Assembly: GCA_030448185.1 (NCBI GenBank)
Contig: JAUJNL010000016.1
Coordinates: 26,173 to 90,172, forward strand
Direction: 5' to 3'
Source of the DNA: Cytophagales bacterium
GTDB taxonomy: Bacteria; Bacteroidota; Bacteroidia; Cytophagales; 172606-1
Length of the DNA: 64,000 nt
The translations under genes and the position numbers were made by a program. Shown one piece after another: positions 51,087 to 61,081 of the stretch. How positions within the stretch are numbered: position 1 is the first letter of the stretch; each line of letters begins with the position of its first letter. The notes beneath the pieces were generated by a model that saw nothing but the letters and a program-made list of their open reading frames with translations, did not search any database and was not told the DNA's origin.

Positions 51087-54000
51087 ATGAGGAGATTATT
51101 ACTCTTTTCCGCGCTGCTATTGTTGCTGACCAATCGTACTGCGCTGGCACAGGGAAGAACCGTGACTGGTAAGGTTACGTCTGCCGAAAATGGTACCGGG
51201 TTACCGGGGGTTAACATCGTGCTGAAAGGGACCGCTACCGGCACTATTACCAATGAGGCCGGCTCTTATTCCCTGGAGGTACCCGGCAGTGAGGGAACAC
51301 TCGTATTTTCCTACATTGGGTTCGTCCGGCAGGAAATACCCCTCGGCAATAATTCCGTGATTAATGTGCAACTGGAGGTGGATCATAAGCAGTTGGATGA
51401 AGTCGTGGTAACGGCCGTAGGAATTGAAGCCAATAAGCGGCAACTAGGGTATTCCATTCAGGATATTAAGGCCGACGAGGTAGTACGAGCCCGCGAAACC
51501 AACGTAGTAAGCGCCCTGAGTGGCAAAGCTGCCGGTGTGCAGGTAGTTTCTTCCTCGGGTTCTCCAGGGGCCTCGGCCAATATCCGAATCCGGGGTAATA
51601 AGTCCATCAACGGAGACAACAGCCCGCTTTTTGTGGTGGACGGAGTTCCCATTGATAACTCGTCGTCCGGCAATGGTACCGGTGGGGTGGACAATTCTAA
51701 CCGGGCTGTGGATATTAATCCCAATGATGTGGAATCAATCTCGGTTTTGAAAGGTCCGGCAGCTACTGCCTTATATGGCATCCGGGCCGCCAATGGGGCC
51801 GTTATCATTACCACCAAACGCGGTAAATCCGGAAAACCGGTTATTACCTATAACTCCGCTTTCTCCCTGGAGCAGGTAAACCGCCTGCCGGAACGGCAGT
51901 CACAATATGCACAGGGATCCATACGCAACGGGGTGTACGTCTACCGCGGACCGGAAACCGAGGAGAGTAATAGTTGGGGACCCCTTATTTCGGAACTGGA
52001 ATACAACGGAGATGCGGGTTATCCCTACGACCGCAACGGGGCACTCGTACCCGCCGGCAGCGGTAATGGCGTTCCCGCACAGGCGTACGATCCTTATGAA
52101 ACCTTCTTTGTTACCGGTAATACTTTCGACAATAATCTCTCCGTCTCGGGGGGCGGCGAACGGACTACTTATTACTTCTCGGCCGGCCGCCTGTATCAGA
52201 CAGGGGTAGTGCCTAATGCTGACTTTGCCCGGAACTCCTTCAAAAGCACCATCACTTCGCAACTTACCGACAAGCTATCGGCCGGTATCTCGGCTACTTT
52301 TGTGAATTCGGGCGGGAACCGGATTCAACGGGGCTCCAACGTATCGGGCGTAATGATTGGCTTGCTTCGCAATACGCCCACCTTTGACATTGGTAACGGA
52401 AAAAAGGGAAAGGAAGCCGCCAATGACCCGGCTACCTACGTGCTGCCCGACGGCAAGCAGCGTGCCTACCGGGGAAACGGGAACTACGATAATCCATTCT
52501 GGTCGGTTGAGAGAGTACCCTACCGCGATCATGTAAACCGGATCATCGGCAACGTTAACCTTGAATACCGCTTTCTGCCCTGGCTCCGGCTGCGGTACAA
52601 ACTGGGCCTGGACCACTTCACGGACCGGCGGAATTTTGCCTGGGACATTAACTCCTCCTCCGAACTTACCGGCGCCGTGCAGCAAGTGGCCCGCTTCTCC
52701 AACGACCTGAATTCTGACCTGCTGCTGCTGGTTGAGAAAAATCTTTCGGAAACAATTAACCTTAATGCTACCCTTGGCCACAATTATTTCTCTACCCAAT
52801 TCATCAACCAGACGGCAGAGGGGCGTAACCTGGCCTCGCCCGGATTCTTCAACATCAGTAATGCGGCTACCGTGCAGGCCTCCCAAAGCAACAGCCGGCG
52901 TAAACTAGTCGGGGTGTTTGGCGATTTGAAAGTAAGCTACCGGAATATTGTACACCTGAATCTGACGGGTCGCAACGACTGGTCTTCTACCCTCACCAAA
53001 GGTAATAATTCGTTTTTCTATCCCACGGCCAGCCTGGGGATAGAATTTACCGAACTGTTAGGAATGACTAACAATACAGTGCTGCCATACGGTAAAGTAC
53101 GTGTATCCTACGGGCAGGTAGGCAATGATGCCGCCATTTATTCTACCAACAGCTACTACGGGTCGGCCAATGTTGATGGGGATAACCTGGTGCCTTCCAA
53201 TCAATTCCCGGCTTTCGGGGTAAATGCCTTCGAACGCAGCAGTACTTTGGGTAACCCTGACCTAAAAGCGGAACGTACATCTACGTTTGAAGTAGGCGGC
53301 GATTTTAAGTTCCTGCGCGGACGCATCGGCCTGGACCTCACCTATTATAATGCGGTCACTACGGACCAGATCGTAGACGTTACGATCTCCAGCACTACCG
53401 GCTATTCCCAGATTACCCAAAACGCGGGTACCATTGAAAATAAGGGAATCGAGATTGCCCTGAGTGCTACGCCGGTCCAGACCAGCAATTTCACCTGGGA
53501 CATGAACCTGAATTTCACCCGTTCCCGGACGATGGTTACGGAGTTGCCCGTGCCCGTAATTTCCCTCCAGTCTTTCAGCGCCCTTTCTTCGCTGATTATC
53601 AAAGGGCAACCCTACGGCATATTAAGCGGAACCCGCTACTTGCGGGACGGCACCGGCCGGCTGGTGATTGGCACGGACGGCTGGCCCCTGATTGATCCGG
53701 TGCAGGGCATTGTGGGCAATCCCAACCCGGACTGGCTGGCCAGTTTGCAGAATACCTTCTCCTTCAAAGGTTTTAGCTTATCGGCTTTACTGGATGTGCG
53801 CCAGGGGGGCGACATCTGGAATGGTACGCTTGGCTCTATGGGAAATTTTGGCACCTCAAAGGAATCGGGCGACCAGCGTACGGTAACGGGTTACGTATTT
53901 GACGGAGTGGTGGCTGACCGGAGCGGTAATCCAACCGAAGTAGTCAATACCACTCCGGTTGATTTTGCCAATCCGGCCAACCCGCTTGGTACCAATAAAT

Positions 54001-54290
54001 GGCGGCGTTACGGGGCGCTTGGGCTGGCCGAGGAATACATAGAAGATGGCTCCTGGATACGGCTCCGCGAACTGACGCTTGCCTACAACCTGCCTTCCAA
54101 GCTGCTGGGCAAAACGTTCATTAGCGGGGCAAAAATTTCCGTTTACGGCAGGAATGTATTTCTGCTTACGGATTACAAGGGCGTTGACCCTGAAACCAAC
54201 TTGTCGGGTGACAGTAATGCGGTCGGGTGGGACTATTTTAACCTGCCTAATACGCGGAGTGTTGGCGCTTCCCTGCAAATCACCTTATAA
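51087..54290 (+). CDS. SusC/RagA-family TonB-dependent outer-membrane receptor
   Basis: 1067 residues, intact. Signal peptide (LLLFSALLLLLTNRTALAQ), carboxypeptidase-D-like domain (about 24-110; VTGKVTSAENGTGLPGVNIV), TonB-box region DEVVVTAVGIEANKR, plug (about 125-235; ALSGKAAGVQVVSSSGSPGA, SPLFVVDGVPIDN, SISVLKGPAATALYGIRAAN) and 22-stranded barrel, ending SVGASLQITL. It has no STN domain, so unlike the first SusC it is not expected to signal through FecR. Paired with the SusD-like gene 21 bases downstream. Likely the working glycan importer of this region. Confidence 0.94.
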   Translation: MRRLLLFSALLLLLTNRTALAQGRTVTGKVTSAENGTGLPGVNIVLKGTATGTITNEAGSYSLEVPGSEGTLVFSYIGFVRQEIPLGNNSVINVQLEVDHKQLDEVVVTAVGIEANKRQLGYSIQDIKADEVVRARETNVVSALSGKAAGVQVVSSSGSPGASANIRIRGNKSINGDNSPLFVVDGVPIDNSSSGNGTGGVDNSNRAVDINPNDVESISVLKGPAATALYGIRAANGAVIITTKRGKSGKPVITYNSAFSLEQVNRLPERQSQYAQGSIRNGVYVYRGPETEESNSWGPLISELEYNGDAGYPYDRNGALVPAGSGNGVPAQAYDPYETFFVTGNTFDNNLSVSGGGERTTYYFSAGRLYQTGVVPNADFARNSFKSTITSQLTDKLSAGISATFVNSGGNRIQRGSNVSGVMIGLLRNTPTFDIGNGKKGKEAANDPATYVLPDGKQRAYRGNGNYDNPFWSVERVPYRDHVNRIIGNVNLEYRFLPWLRLRYKLGLDHFTDRRNFAWDINSSSELTGAVQQVARFSNDLNSDLLLLVEKNLSETINLNATLGHNYFSTQFINQTAEGRNLASPGFFNISNAATVQASQSNSRRKLVGVFGDLKVSYRNIVHLNLTGRNDWSSTLTKGNNSFFYPTASLGIEFTELLGMTNNTVLPYGKVRVSYGQVGNDAAIYSTNSYYGSANVDGDNLVPSNQFPAFGVNAFERSSTLGNPDLKAERTSTFEVGGDFKFLRGRIGLDLTYYNAVTTDQIVDVTISSTTGYSQITQNAGTIENKGIEIALSATPVQTSNFTWDMNLNFTRSRTMVTELPVPVISLQSFSALSSLIIKGQPYGILSGTRYLRDGTGRLVIGTDGWPLIDPVQGIVGNPNPDWLASLQNTFSFKGFSLSALLDVRQGGDIWNGTLGSMGNFGTSKESGDQRTVTGYVFDGVVADRSGNPTEVVNTTPVDFANPANPLGTNKWRRYGALGLAEEYIEDGSWIRLRELTLAYNLPSKLLGKTFISGAKISVYGRNVFLLTDYKGVDPETNLSGDSNAVGWDYFNLPNTRSVGASLQITL

Positions 54291-54310
54291 CCCCTTAACT
54301 GCTTTCTCCT

Positions 54311-55716
54311 ATGAATAGCTATAGAACATTTCTCACCCTTTACGCTGGGCCTGCTTTCCCTGCTGGGAGCCTGCGATTTTGGGGATACCAATGTTGATCC
54401 CGCCCGGCAGTTAACTGTTGAACTAAAACTCATTCTGCCCGCGGCAGAGGCCCAGACTGCGCGGAATATGGGCTCCATCGGCCCCAGAGTTACCAGCACG
54501 GTGGTGCAGCATCTGGTAGGTACAGATTTTCAGCCGGTTAACTATACCGATTATCTGCTCGACGCCACCACGCTGGACGAGTACTGGACGGGTGGATTAT
54601 ACGCAGGGGCGATGAAAGACGCCGACATTCTGATTAAGAATGGGCAGCAACAAAACGAACCCCATTATGTGGGCATTGGCAAAATCATCATGGCGTTGAA
54701 TCTCGCTATAGCCACTACTTACTGGGGAGATGTTCCGTATACGGAGGCGTTCAACGGTTTAAATAATCTGACACCTGCCTATGATACCCAGGAATCAGTA
54801 TACGGTTCCATTCAACAACTGCTGGATGAAGCCATTGCCGAACTGGCTAAACCAAAAACGCCTAAAAGTCCGGCTACTGATGATTTGATTTTTGGCGGAA
54901 ACCCGGCCAAATGGATTGCGACGGCTTATGCCCTGAAAGCTCGTTATCATATGCACCTGACGAAGCGCGATCCGCAGGCATCGGCAAAGGCGCTGGAACA
55001 AATGCCCAAGGCTTTCACCAACCTTCAGGATCAGCCTACGTTCCGGTTCGGTTCCTCGCTGAACGAAGCCCATCCGGTAGCCTATTTCGGACAGGATCGT
55101 CCCAATCAGGTTGCCCTGTCGCCTTATTTTGCTGGTATGCTTACCAGTACGGCCGATCCGCGCCTGGCTAAGTATGCCGTACTGGTAAGCAACCTTCTAC
55201 CGCGTGTATCGGCCGAATACCCCCGGTTTGTACTGGGGCCAGAACAATTCGCCCATGCCTTATATCTCACTGCCCGAACTAAGATTTCTGGAAGCCGAAG
55301 CCAGTTTGCGCACCGGTAATGAAACCTGGGCCGCCAACGCCTTACGGGAGGAATTGAAGCCAGTATGCAGCAATTAGGTATTGCCTCCGCCGACTATACT
55401 ACCTACCTGAACCGGTACGGTACGCTTGCCGGGTTGACCACTTTGAGGAAAAAGCTCGGTCACATTATTTCGCAGAAATACATCGCCTTGTATGTACAGG
55501 GGACCAACGAGGCTTGGGTGGATTACCGCCGAACGGGCTTTCCCAGAATTACGCCGCCTGGCTGGCATTTCTACCAGTTTTAACCCCAGCCGCGTGATTC
55601 CCCGGCGTTACCTATACCCCAATACGGAGGTAAACACCAATAACCAGCCTATGACAGCTGCCATCGAACGGCAAGGAGGCCAGTTGCTTGATGTAGATAT
55701 GTGGGCATTTAAATAA
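54311..55716 (+). CDS. SusD-like glycan-binding lipoprotein (SusD-like_2 type), homopolymer frameshifts
   Basis: About 468 codons. Correcting one extra T near 54344 gives the lipoprotein signal LTLTLGLLSLLGACDFG. The main frame (54468-55319) shows NLAIATTYWGDVPYTEAFNG and NPAKWIATAYALKARYHMHL. Three more one-base corrections in C or G runs (near 55253, 55349 and 55553) give MPYISLPELRFLEAEA, EGIEASMQQLGI and RRTGFPELRRLAGI, all typical SusD sequence, and the stop at 55714-55716. All four breaks sit in homopolymers, so the gene is probably intact. Surface partner of the SusC at 51087. Confidence 0.87.
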
Positions 55717-55746
55717 AATACTACCGCCTTCAGGCGGTAGTATTTT
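55715..55746. terminator. Bidirectional terminator after susD-like gene
   Basis: 14-bp perfect stem AAAATACTACCGCC (55715-55728), loop TTCA, complement to 55746, with T runs on both strands. It overlaps the susD-like stop and lies 18 bases before the end of the convergent protease gene. Confidence 0.88.
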
Positions 55747-55763
55747 ATTTTCACTGTGCCTTC

Positions 55764-57060
55764 CTACAATACCAATACACGCTTTACCTGCGATTCGGTT
55801 GGTGTGCGTACCCTAACAAAATACATTCCTTTGGCGAAGACTGGTGATGTCAATAGGGAATTCGCCACTCCGGGTACTTGCAATATTTTTTTCAAAAACC
55901 ACTTTGCCCATAGCATCAGCCACTTCAATATGAATAGGTTGCGCCCCTTTTAGCAGTACTTGCAACTCCAATAGCTCAAAAGCTGGATTTTTTCGACCGT
56001 CACTTCCAATGCCTCCCGTTCCGGTAATAGTTCTCCTACGGATTCTATGAGCTTTTTTCCGGCGGGGACTCAGCTCAAGTACCCTTCGGATGCGGTCTTT
56101 CTGGTCCTGAGTAAAAATATTCATGCACCGGTCCGGGGAGTAGTCCATGTAATTCTCAATCATGTTACGCGTACTCACCCCGCTACACCGGGATGTGGTC
56201 TGATCACAAGTCAACGTTTCATTGGGCCCAAAGGCAGGTGGAGTATCCGGACAGTAATCATTGCCGCAGTCTTCATCTCCCCAGGTACATGCAATAAACC
56301 CAGCCAGTGCCCTACTTCATGCGTAGTTGTCCGACCCAGGTTATAGGGTCCACGGCTGGCAGTTCCTTCTCTCCCAAAGTTTTGGAAGTCAATTACTACC
56401 CCGTCGGTTTTTTCAAGTCCATTGTATTCCGCTAGTCCCGGTTCATTGGAGGCGTCCGGGAACTGGGCATACCCAATAAATTCTCCCGTAATACGGGTCA
56501 CCCAGATATTGAGGTACTGATCACTGGGCCAGTAAGCCAGATTGGCTAGTTTATCTACTTCATACGTAGCATAGCTGGTTTTCGTACTGTAGGTCCGGTG
56601 ATGCCGGTAGAACGTCTTCCTTGCGGATCCAGGTTTGCTAAGCGGAACTCAATATTGACATTGGCCCCAGCGGGATGGGTATTAAACCCGTTCGTATTGG
56701 CTTTACGCTGGTAGTCCTCGTTGAGCACGTCGAGTTGGGAGAAGATCTGCCGGTCGGTGATGTTCGCATTTTCACTCCCACCCATCTCCCGGAGGGCGTA
56801 TTGTGGATGACATGCACTACTACCGGAATAATCAGGGTTACTTCGGCTTGGGCAGCTTTTTTACGGTTACCAGCAGTAGGCTGGCTTAAGAGTTCCTGCA
56901 AATGGGCTCTGGCTCTGGCATAGGCCGGATTCCTCGCTTTCAGCAAAGAGTCCTGCTGCTGAGCCCCGCATCGCCGCAATGGTTGAGTATAACCGGGCAG
57001 GCAGGATATCGCAATAAGCGCAATCAGTAAAAATAATAAACCGGCTGCGGACGATAAGCC
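55764..57060 (-). CDS. M43-family zinc metalloprotease with T9SS tail, frameshifted
   Basis: About 430 codons in several frames. The signal-peptide core LLFLLIALIAISCLP precedes QPLRRCGAQQQDSLL; the exact start is unclear because a frame break lies just upstream. Then VTLIIPVVVHVIHNTP, QIFSQLDVLNEDYQRKANTN, VIDFQNFGREGTASRGPYNL and the zinc motif TTHEVGHWLGLLH of the cytophagalysin/pappalysin type. The Met-turn region NYMDYSPDRCMNIFTQDQKD follows. The C-terminus has a T9SS-like beta-domain (VLLKGAQPIHIEVADAMGKV) finishing, after one shift, as KGMYFVRVRTPTESQVKRVL with the stop at 55764. Secreted protease; not obviously part of glycan breakdown. Confidence 0.75.
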
Positions 57061-57093
57061 GCAAACCGGTTACATACAGCGTGAGTGTAAGGA

Positions 57094-58075
57094 TCAGGAA
57101 GTGGTTTTTTGTTCAGCATCATTCCGGGCATAAGCATTAATAATTTCTTTACCAGACGGTGCCCTTACCACATCGCGGGTATCAAGCCGCACAAAACCAA
57201 TTCCATTCACATTACGAAGTACATGCAAGGTTTCGATCAGACCCGATTTTTGCTGACGCGGCAGATCAATCTGGGATTCATCACCGGTAACAATTACCTT
57301 TTGATTGGGGCCCCATCCGGGTCAGGAACATCTTCATCTGCATGGTTGTGGTATTCTGGGCCTCATCCAGCAAAATAAAGGCATTGTGCAGGGTACGTCC
57401 CCGCATATAAGCCAACGGTGCAATTTCAATAACGCGGTTTTCAAGATAATATTTCAGCTTCTCGGGCGGAATCATATCATCCAGTGCATCGTAGATGTGC
57501 GGCCGCAGGTACGGATCAATTTTTTCCTTGCTGTCACCGGGCAGAAAACCCAGGTTTTCGCCTGCTTCTACGGCTGGCCGGGTAATGATTATCTTCGCCT
57601 TTTTTGTCTTTGAGGGCTTTTACCGCCAATGCCACTGAAATATAGGTTTTACCCGTACCGGCGGGTCCAATAGCAAACACCAGATCATGCTGGGCGGCGC
57701 TTTCCACCAGGGTACGCTGGTTTACCGTTTTGGTTTTAATAACGATTCCTTTGGTACCATACAGCAGCACGTCCGCCTCAGGTACCGGAGGCATTGGCTG
57801 AGCGGGGGCTGCCTCTTCTTCATCCTGTTGAATATAGTCTTGCACGTTGACTGAGTTACTTTGCCGTATTGGTGATAATGATCCAGAAGGGAATTGAGGA
57901 TATCCTGAATTTTAATAATTTCAGAGGTACTGCCTTATACGTATTTCATTAACCTCGAAACGATACGGCTACCCGGAAAAGCGGAAGCTACTTCTTTAAT
58001 ATTGTTGTTCTCAATACCCAGAAAATCAACTAAAGAAACATTCTCTAAGGTTATTACTTTTTCGATCAATCGGTT
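57094..58075 (-). CDS. phoH: PhoH-family ATPase, frameshifted
   Basis: The N-terminus reads [20 protein letters not shown] then [15 protein letters not shown]. After breaks near 57930 and 57845 come the KH-like [10 protein letters not shown] and the linker [19 protein letters not shown]. The P-loop is [13 protein letters not shown]. One extra G near 57600 separates this from [38 protein letters not shown] (Walker B) follows, then, after an extra C at about 57313, [20 protein letters not shown], and the stop at 57094-57096. All parts of a full PhoH are present in order, so the breaks look like sequencing errors. PhoH proteins are NTPases linked to RNA metabolism. The start codon is not certain. 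Confidence 0.85.
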
Positions 58076-58260
58076 AGTAAGTTAATAGGAGTTGAAGAAT
58101 TAAAGGATGCTGTCCTCTAAGTGACAGGCTTACAGGAAGGAATAATTTTTGCCGCCCTATTAAATTAATAAATTTTGTTAAAAGTTGGATGGGTAAATCT
58201 GACTTTTATTGTTGAACGTTTCATTTTTATGATTTGTTCAATCTATTTCCAGTAATAGGC

Positions 58261-58627
58261 CTATGCTGATCCGGATCGTAAAAATGACATTTATTCCCGA
58301 ATATATTCCTGCCTTTCAGGCTATTTTTCACCGTTCCGAAAGGAAGATCAGGTATTTTCCTGGTTGTATGCATCTGGAATTATGGCAGGAAGCAGCGCAA
58401 CCGGATGTGTTTTGTACCTATAGTCACTGGACTGGCGATGCTGCAATTGCAAAATTACCGTCAGTCTGATCTTTTTCGGGATACCTGGAGTCAGGACAAA
58501 AGTGTTATTTGCCGAAAAACTGCTGACATTCTCTTTTTTGCGTATTACCAGCCAATCTGCCCAGGTGATTAATATTAGCAGCTGGGTAAGAAATAAAATT
58601 TACGGTAGTGCTATTGGTTCAAAATAA
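58261..58627 (+). CDS. Antibiotic biosynthesis monooxygenase-like small protein, frameshifted
   Basis: MLIRIVKMTFIPEYIPAFQA and ERKIRYFPGCMHLELWQEAA followed by DVFCTYSHWTGDAA show the ferredoxin-like ABM fold: the first strand, a helix, the FPGC-x-x-LEL strand and the conserved W. One base near 58440 switches to LQLQNYRQSDLFRDTWSQDK, the expected next helix, and a second shift gives KVLFAEK. The final part and the stop at 58627 are uncertain. Family members degrade or oxidise small molecules or haem; the role here is unknown. Confidence 0.55.
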
Positions 58628-58661
58628 GAAAAGGATATCTTTGCAAACCCATTTCAAAAAT

Positions 58662-58744
58662 GCCTAGGTGGCGGAACTGGTAGACGCGCACGACTCAAAA
58701 TCGTGTTCCTTCACGGAGTGCCGGTTCGATCCCGGCCCTGGGTA
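58662..58744 (+). tRNA. tRNA-Leu (anticodon CAA)
   Basis: Cloverleaf: acceptor GCCTAGG pairs with CCTGGGT, and the D-arm is GGCGGAACTGGTAGACGC. Anticodon stem CACGA/TCGTG encloses loop CTCAAAA (anticodon CAA), a long variable arm follows (TTCCTTCACGGAGT), and the T-arm is GCCGGTTCGATCCCGGC. CCA is not encoded. A hairpin terminator follows. Confidence 0.93.
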
Positions 58745-58763
58745 CAAATAATATTGTATAAAG

Positions 58764-58806
58764 AAGCCTTAAAAGCATACTCAAATCAAGTACTTAAGGC
58801 TTTTTT
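58764..58806 (+). terminator. Terminator after tRNA-Leu
   Basis: Stem AAGCCTTAA (58764-58772) with TTAAGGCTT (58794-58802), followed by a T run to 58806. Confidence 0.7.
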
Positions 58807-58890
58807 ACGCCCTTCAAGGGTTATATACAGATAAATCTGGATATATTAACCCAAAGTTGCATCCAATACTGCATCCAAACTCCGCGCACT

Positions 58891-60110
58891 ATGGGCAAAG
58901 TCATTTTTCGTCTCAATCCGCACAAAAAAGACAGCGAAGGCAAGCTTCCCGTATTCTGCACTTCAACTTCCAGTGGTAATCGGTTCCAGTATTACACCGG
59001 GAGAAGTGTTTTGAGAAGGAATGGGATTTGGCTAAACAACGATTTAAACGGAACTTCTCCGGGATTCCAGGAAGGGAATGCTTACCTGGATACGCTGGAA
59101 GAAAAAGTGAAAAAGGCGCACCGGGAAGCTATGCTCAAAGGCATCGTTATTACTACGGAGGAGTTGAAAACGCATTAAGTCCGATGAGGCCAAGCCCAAA
59201 CCGAAAACTTTATTTGAGCATTTTGACGACTTTCAGCAATCAGCCAAGCTGAAGCGGCCGCAAGTACAACACGCTCCGCAATTATATCTCCTTACGGAAC
59301 CACCTACAGGATTTTGGGAAGCACACCCGGAATTAAAGCTGGAGGAGAAAGTTACGATCTAAAAATACACGACAAATTCCTGGAATATCTGGTCTACCAG
59401 GTAGAACAGGCTCTAATTCCGTTTTCAGCACGGTCAAGAACCTGAAAGTCTTCCTAAAGTTTTCTGGCCGAAGAACGGAATGTGAAACTACACCCGATGT
59501 AGCGAAGATCAAAGCCTTACATTTCGGTGGAGAAAATCTTTCTCACGCTGGAAGAATTGAAAAACTCCGGACTGTATCCCTCCGGGAAAATCTGGACAAG
59601 GTACGGGATGTCTACTTATTTTCCTGCTACACGGGACTGCGGTATAGGGCCATCGCACCAAAAAAGGGCATTTGGAATGTGCCTTCACAATATTCACGGG
59701 TACACCCTGATGCACGTTGTGCCAAATTTTTTGGTATTGGTTCACATGGTCAGTTGCCCAAATTATCAATTGTTATTTGAAGCATTTAAGGTGCTTTTTG
59801 CTTTAAAATGCCTCAAATTTGGTGCGATGGCCCTAGACTGCGGTATTCAGATCTGGAGAATATGCAGCCCCTACACATCATTGAACGTAAGGGAATAAAG
59901 CTGATCAGTATTGTGCAGAAGAAGACCGGTGTGCGGCTGGAACTGGCCCTTAATGCTCCTGCTATGGCAATTCTGGAAAAGTATCAGGGGAAATACGAAC
60001 GCTGCCTACCCGTAATCGTCAACCAGAAGATGAACTATCATTTGAAAGAAGTCGGACAGCTAGCTGGAATAGTTGATATGGCTGAAAAAGTGGCGTTTGA
60101 AAAGGGGTAG
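58891..60110 (+). pseudogene. Tyrosine recombinase (integrase) remnant interrupted by a MITE
   Basis: Starts MGKVIFRLNPHKKDSEGKLP. It continues through frame changes: KPKTLFEHFDDFQQSAKLKR, RNYISLRNHLQDFGKHTRI, LKIHDKFLEYLVYQVEQAL, VKNLKVFLKFLAEERNV and VEKIFLTLEELKKLRTVSLR. The catalytic-Arg motif is split: CYTGLRYSDLENMQPLHI is restored exactly when the 191-bp element at 59645-59835 and one target duplicate are removed. ERKGIKLISIVQKKTGVRLE follows, but the His/Arg/Tyr catalytic box is not found before the stop at 60110, so the 3' end is lost. This Bacteroidota-type SAM-like/phage_int domain protein lies just downstream of tRNA-Leu, as in an integrative element attached at the tRNA. Two GCATCCAA repeats precede the start. 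Confidence 0.75.
59645..59835. mobile_element. 191-bp MITE inserted in the integrase gene
   Basis: Terminal repeats TAGGGCCATCGCACCAAA at 59645-59662 and the exact complement ending at 59835, 18 of 18 bases, with looser pairing further in. A 10-base target duplication GACTGCGGTA lies at 59635-59644 and 59836-59845. AT-rich interior, no transposase. Removal of the element and one duplicate restores the integrase frame and motif. Confidence 0.85.
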
Positions 60111-60346
60111 CGCTTTGCTGGTCTTTCATTACATCGATGGGAAAGACTTAACCACCATTATTGCAAAAAATCCAAATCTTAGCTTGACAAAAGACTGGAT
60201 CCAAAATGAAACTAAGTGTAAGGAATGGTGGGCTCTCGCATCAGTGGTGTTCACCCTGCTTGTGTGTTATCTGCACAATCGATATGGGGTAATATCCATG
60301 CCTGGAAAACCTGCTTTCTTTCGTTCAGGGACAGCCCTATGATTTA
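60111..60346. other. Unassigned stretch after integrase remnant
   Basis: The expected integrase C-terminus is not here. Short frames occur, but none matches a known family to my eye. Probably decayed element sequence. Confidence 0.3.
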
Positions 60347-60574
60347 GTGCTTCTTCTCCTTTCATTGCTTACAGTGCTTAGCTTCTCTGGGCTTGCTTTG
60401 TTTCTATTTCTGATCTTGACTCCAACACGCAGGGAGCCGGAACCATACGTAATTTTGCATCCTTCGGATGGGCTTCGCATTCAACAGAGAGAACCAGCAG
60501 AAGATTTTACAGCTTCAACAACTTTGAAAAGGTTAATACGGAACAAGTTATCAATAAACCCAAGCAGTCTGTGA
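60347..60574 (+). CDS. Hypothetical small membrane protein
   Basis: A 75-residue frame beginning with one or two hydrophobic helices (MLLLLSLLTVLSFSGLALFL, FLILTPTRR), then a charged tail. The coding look may extend upstream (ENLLSFVQGQPYDLV). No family recognised. It lies in the decayed element downstream of tRNA-Leu; could be a remnant. Confidence 0.35.
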   Translation: MLLLLSLLTVLSFSGLALFLFLILTPTRREPEPYVILHPSDGLRIQQREPAEDFTASTTLKRLIRNKLSINPSSL

Positions 60575-60868
60575 GTGATTTGAGTTTAGATATGGAAACT
60601 TTGTAAAAGGATTTGGGCGATTAGCATGAGGAGTATTTATGAAAGTACCAGTGCTTTATTCCGTAAGATTAAACGGTACAATGGGTATTTTTCGTTACTC
60701 TGATTTATGTAACGGGTTTTTGTAACTGTTTCTCCAAACCGTTGCTGAGAAACTATTGGGCTGGGAAGGCGGAGATTAAAACATTGCATTTAGGGGAGGG
60801 ATAGGGAAGAAGTCCTGTTCTTTTCCCTTTCGTTCTAAAAGCGTCACACAAAAGGGTGGTTTAAAAAA

Positions 60869-60979
60869 ATGAGCTTAGCAAGAATAACAAGCAGCCGAAA
60901 TGTTGAGGAATACCTATTATCAGGAGAAGAATATTACTCAAAGCCAACTTCCCTGCTAGCAGAGAAGTTAGCTCGATGA
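60869..60979 (+). pseudogene. Possible N-terminal remnant of a MobF-type relaxase
   Basis: A 36-codon frame MSLARITSSRNVEEYLLSGE followed by EYYSKPTSLLAEKLAR. The spacing of a short beta-strand start, then EY-x-L...EYYSK and LAEKLA resembles the first 40 residues of TrwC/TraI-like relaxases, but it is too short to be sure. The rest of 60575-61081 holds no other supported feature. Confidence 0.25.
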
Positions 60980-61081
60980 ATACAGTAGAAGAGACTGGTG
61001 CTTACCCTGGCTATCTACCGACTCCTAATGTACTTGCGACTCATTTACCTGTCTGGGCACCTTGGTCTGGGTTTATTGTTT

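Noticed and set aside
52275..52886. 203-residue minus-strand frame
   Set aside because: Antisense to the intact SusC barrel.
54311..55716. SusD-like gene as a true pseudogene
   Set aside because: All four breaks are one-base changes in homopolymers and correction restores conserved sequence, so error is the better explanation.
58862..58886. Tandem GCATCCAA repeat as a proven attachment core
   Set aside because: Only two 8-base units and no partner site seen; kept only as a hint in the integrative-element finding.
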